This document shows positions 62,897 to 64,000 of a stretch of DNA of 64,000 nucleotides, one piece after another. The stretch lies in contig NZ_CP045378.1 in assembly GCF_009363555.1 (NCBI RefSeq), forward strand, positions 19,444-83,443, written 5' to 3'. Numbering within the stretch: position 1 is the first letter of the stretch; the number at the start of each line of letters is the position of its first letter. This DNA comes from Sulfitobacter sp. THAF37 (GTDB lineage: Bacteria; Pseudomonadota; Alphaproteobacteria; Rhodobacterales; Rhodobacteraceae). The position numbers and the translations under genes are program-made. The notes beneath the pieces were generated by a model, which saw nothing but the letters and a program-made list of their open reading frames with translations, ran no database searches and was not told where the DNA came from.

Positions 62897-63808
62897 ATGC
62901 CCCATCAGACAGACATCCAAGAGGAAACCGGCGTGACCTCCGCCATCCTCGACCACCTCGCACTTCACGTCGCAACGCCCGGGCCCGGCGAGACCGATCA
63001 TCGCCCCCTGCCCCAGCCCGACGAGGTCGAACTCGCCATGGCGACGCTCTTTGACACCACCATCGGCCTCCTCACCGGAAGCCAGTTGGAAGACAATCTC
63101 GAAGAGATGCTCTGGTCCCTGACCTCGATCTTCCATCGCCGGCTCACCCATATCCAGAAGCTCCTCGATGACAACGAATTCGAGGTCCGGGAAAGTCTGG
63201 CCATCCAGGACGGCTCCGAGGTCGCCTCGGTCGAACTCGAGCGCCTCCAGATGATCGGGCTGAAGCTCTGGGACCATCGCGACGCTTTCGAGCAGATGCG
63301 CGATCTGGCCGTGGACCACTTCTCGGCCGCCACCGGTTCACCCTGGCTGCCCCGCACCGGATCCAAGGTCTCGCATCGCGGTCTCACCTCCGCCGTGGTG
63401 GACAGCCGGGCCTATCTCTCGGCCAAGCGGCGCAAGGAGACCGAGGTTCACTGCCCCGAAGGCACGCGGATCGCCTTCTCGGGCGGGGACTATCACGCCT
63501 ACGACCTGATCTGGTCCGTCCTCGATGCCACCCATGCGAAATACCCAGACATGATTCTTTTACACGGCGGCACACCAAAAGGTGCCGAGATGATCGCTGC
63601 CCGCTGGGCAGATACCCGTGGTGTCACGCAGGTGGCGTTCAAACCCGACTGGAAGAGCCATGGCAAGGCTGCCCCCTTCAAGCGCAACGACAAGATGCTC
63701 GAGACCATGCCCCAGGGTCTGATCGCCACGCCCGGTTCGGGCATCACCGAGAATATCGTCGACAAGGCCCGCAAACTCGGCATCCGCATCAAGAGGATCG
63801 GGGCTTAG
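62897..63808 (+). CDS. SLOG-domain (DUF2493, YspA-like) protein
   Basis: 303 aa. The C-terminal part is a Rossmann-like SLOG/DUF2493 domain: TRIAFSGGDYHAYDLIW near 195, LLHGGTPKGAEMIAARW near 226 and the glycine-rich ATPGSGITENIVDKARKLG near 280. The N-terminal ~180 residues are helical and acidic. SLOG domains bind nucleotides, and some act in defence or counter-defence; the role of DUF2493 on plasmids is unknown. The start at 62897 has GAGGAA upstream. Confidence 0.83.
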   Translation: MPHQTDIQEETGVTSAILDHLALHVATPGPGETDHRPLPQPDEVELAMATLFDTTIGLLTGSQLEDNLEEMLWSLTSIFHRRLTHIQKLLDDNEFEVRESLAIQDGSEVASVELERLQMIGLKLWDHRDAFEQMRDLAVDHFSAATGSPWLPRTGSKVSHRGLTSAVVDSRAYLSAKRRKETEVHCPEGTRIAFSGGDYHAYDLIWSVLDATHAKYPDMILLHGGTPKGAEMIAARWADTRGVTQVAFKPDWKSHGKAAPFKRNDKMLETMPQGLIATPGSGITENIVDKARKLGIRIKRIGA

Positions 63809-64000
63809 GCCCCGGTTCACGCACCGCGCAGGAGATCCCGCACGACCACAGCCTCGGAGTAATGGAACGCTACCCTTGTGGTGGACTTGGTGCACGACGC
63901 AATATCTAGAAAGTGCTTGCACGAATCTGGCTGGTCGGGCAATAGTCTCGAAAAATAACGCGCGGTCACATAAAAAACGCGCCCACGGATCGGGGCAGAC
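63809..64000. other. Right edge of the window, no gene seen
   Basis: 192 bp after the SLOG gene without a supported coding region on either strand. A promoter for a gene beyond the edge may lie here, but none can be assigned. Confidence 0.4.

Noticed and set aside
63560..63922. Minus-strand frame at the right edge as a separate gene
   Set aside because: Most of it lies opposite the conserved SLOG domain, and no ribosome binding site or domain is visible.

Overview
This window looks like part of a large conjugative plasmid (or integrative conjugative element) from a Rhodobacteraceae-type alphaproteobacterium. The reasons are the GC-rich codon use, the complete VirB/VirD4 type IV secretion genes, the TRAP transporter, and a run of plasmid-specific DUF families (DUF3768, DUF6878-like, DUF6915-like, a strawberry-notch helicase). 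No rRNA, tRNA, CRISPR array or replication initiator gene is visible. The placement is inferred from gene content, not from database searches.

Layout. 1-2.6 kb: the 3' end of a probable VirD2-like relaxase gene and virD4. 3.0-9.5 kb: a carbohydrate or polyol-type cargo operon (split transketolase, SDR dehydrogenase, TRAP transporter) with a LysR regulator. 9.9-14.2 kb: a tyrosine recombinase and a tniA-tniB-tniQ transposon whose right end truncates a DUF2235 gene. 15.3-19.7 kb: a small defence region with a WGR protein and a Hachiman system (hamA-hamB) followed by a DUF3223 gene in the same operon. 20.0-32.6 kb: a full virB1-virB11 operon on the minus strand, divergent from a TrbM-like gene and near an XRE regulator. 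32.9-50.1 kb: a catabolic island that can be read step by step as cyclohexanol/cyclohexanone to adipate to central metabolism, interrupted by a decayed IS5-family element. 50.3-51.5 kb: an intact-looking IS3-family element at the island's edge. 51.6-63.8 kb: a plasmid block with a large ParB-like protein, five small DUF or unknown proteins, parDE, a 1465-residue methyltransferase/helicase fusion, a Toprim protein and a SLOG/DUF2493 protein.

How the genes work together. The relaxase, VirD4 and VirB proteins would carry out conjugation, although 17.4 kb of cargo separates virD4 from the virB operon. Hachiman would protect the host from phage. In the catabolic island, an SDR, a Baeyer-Villiger monooxygenase, an esterase/lactonase, an iron-type alcohol dehydrogenase and an aldehyde dehydrogenase would convert a cyclic alcohol or ketone to a dicarboxylate. 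A CoA-transferase, acyl-CoA dehydrogenase with ETF, a hydratase/dehydrogenase fusion and a 3-oxoadipyl-CoA-type thiolase would finish it by beta-oxidation. IclR and AraC regulators are the likely controllers.

Most notable: the three-gene Hachiman operon; a VirB5-like protein with a lytic transglycosylase domain inserted in it; the 51.5-63.8 kb block, where nearly every gene is preceded by a GC-rich hairpin and which may be a leading region rich in anti-defence genes; and the transposon junction without target duplication that truncates DUF2235.
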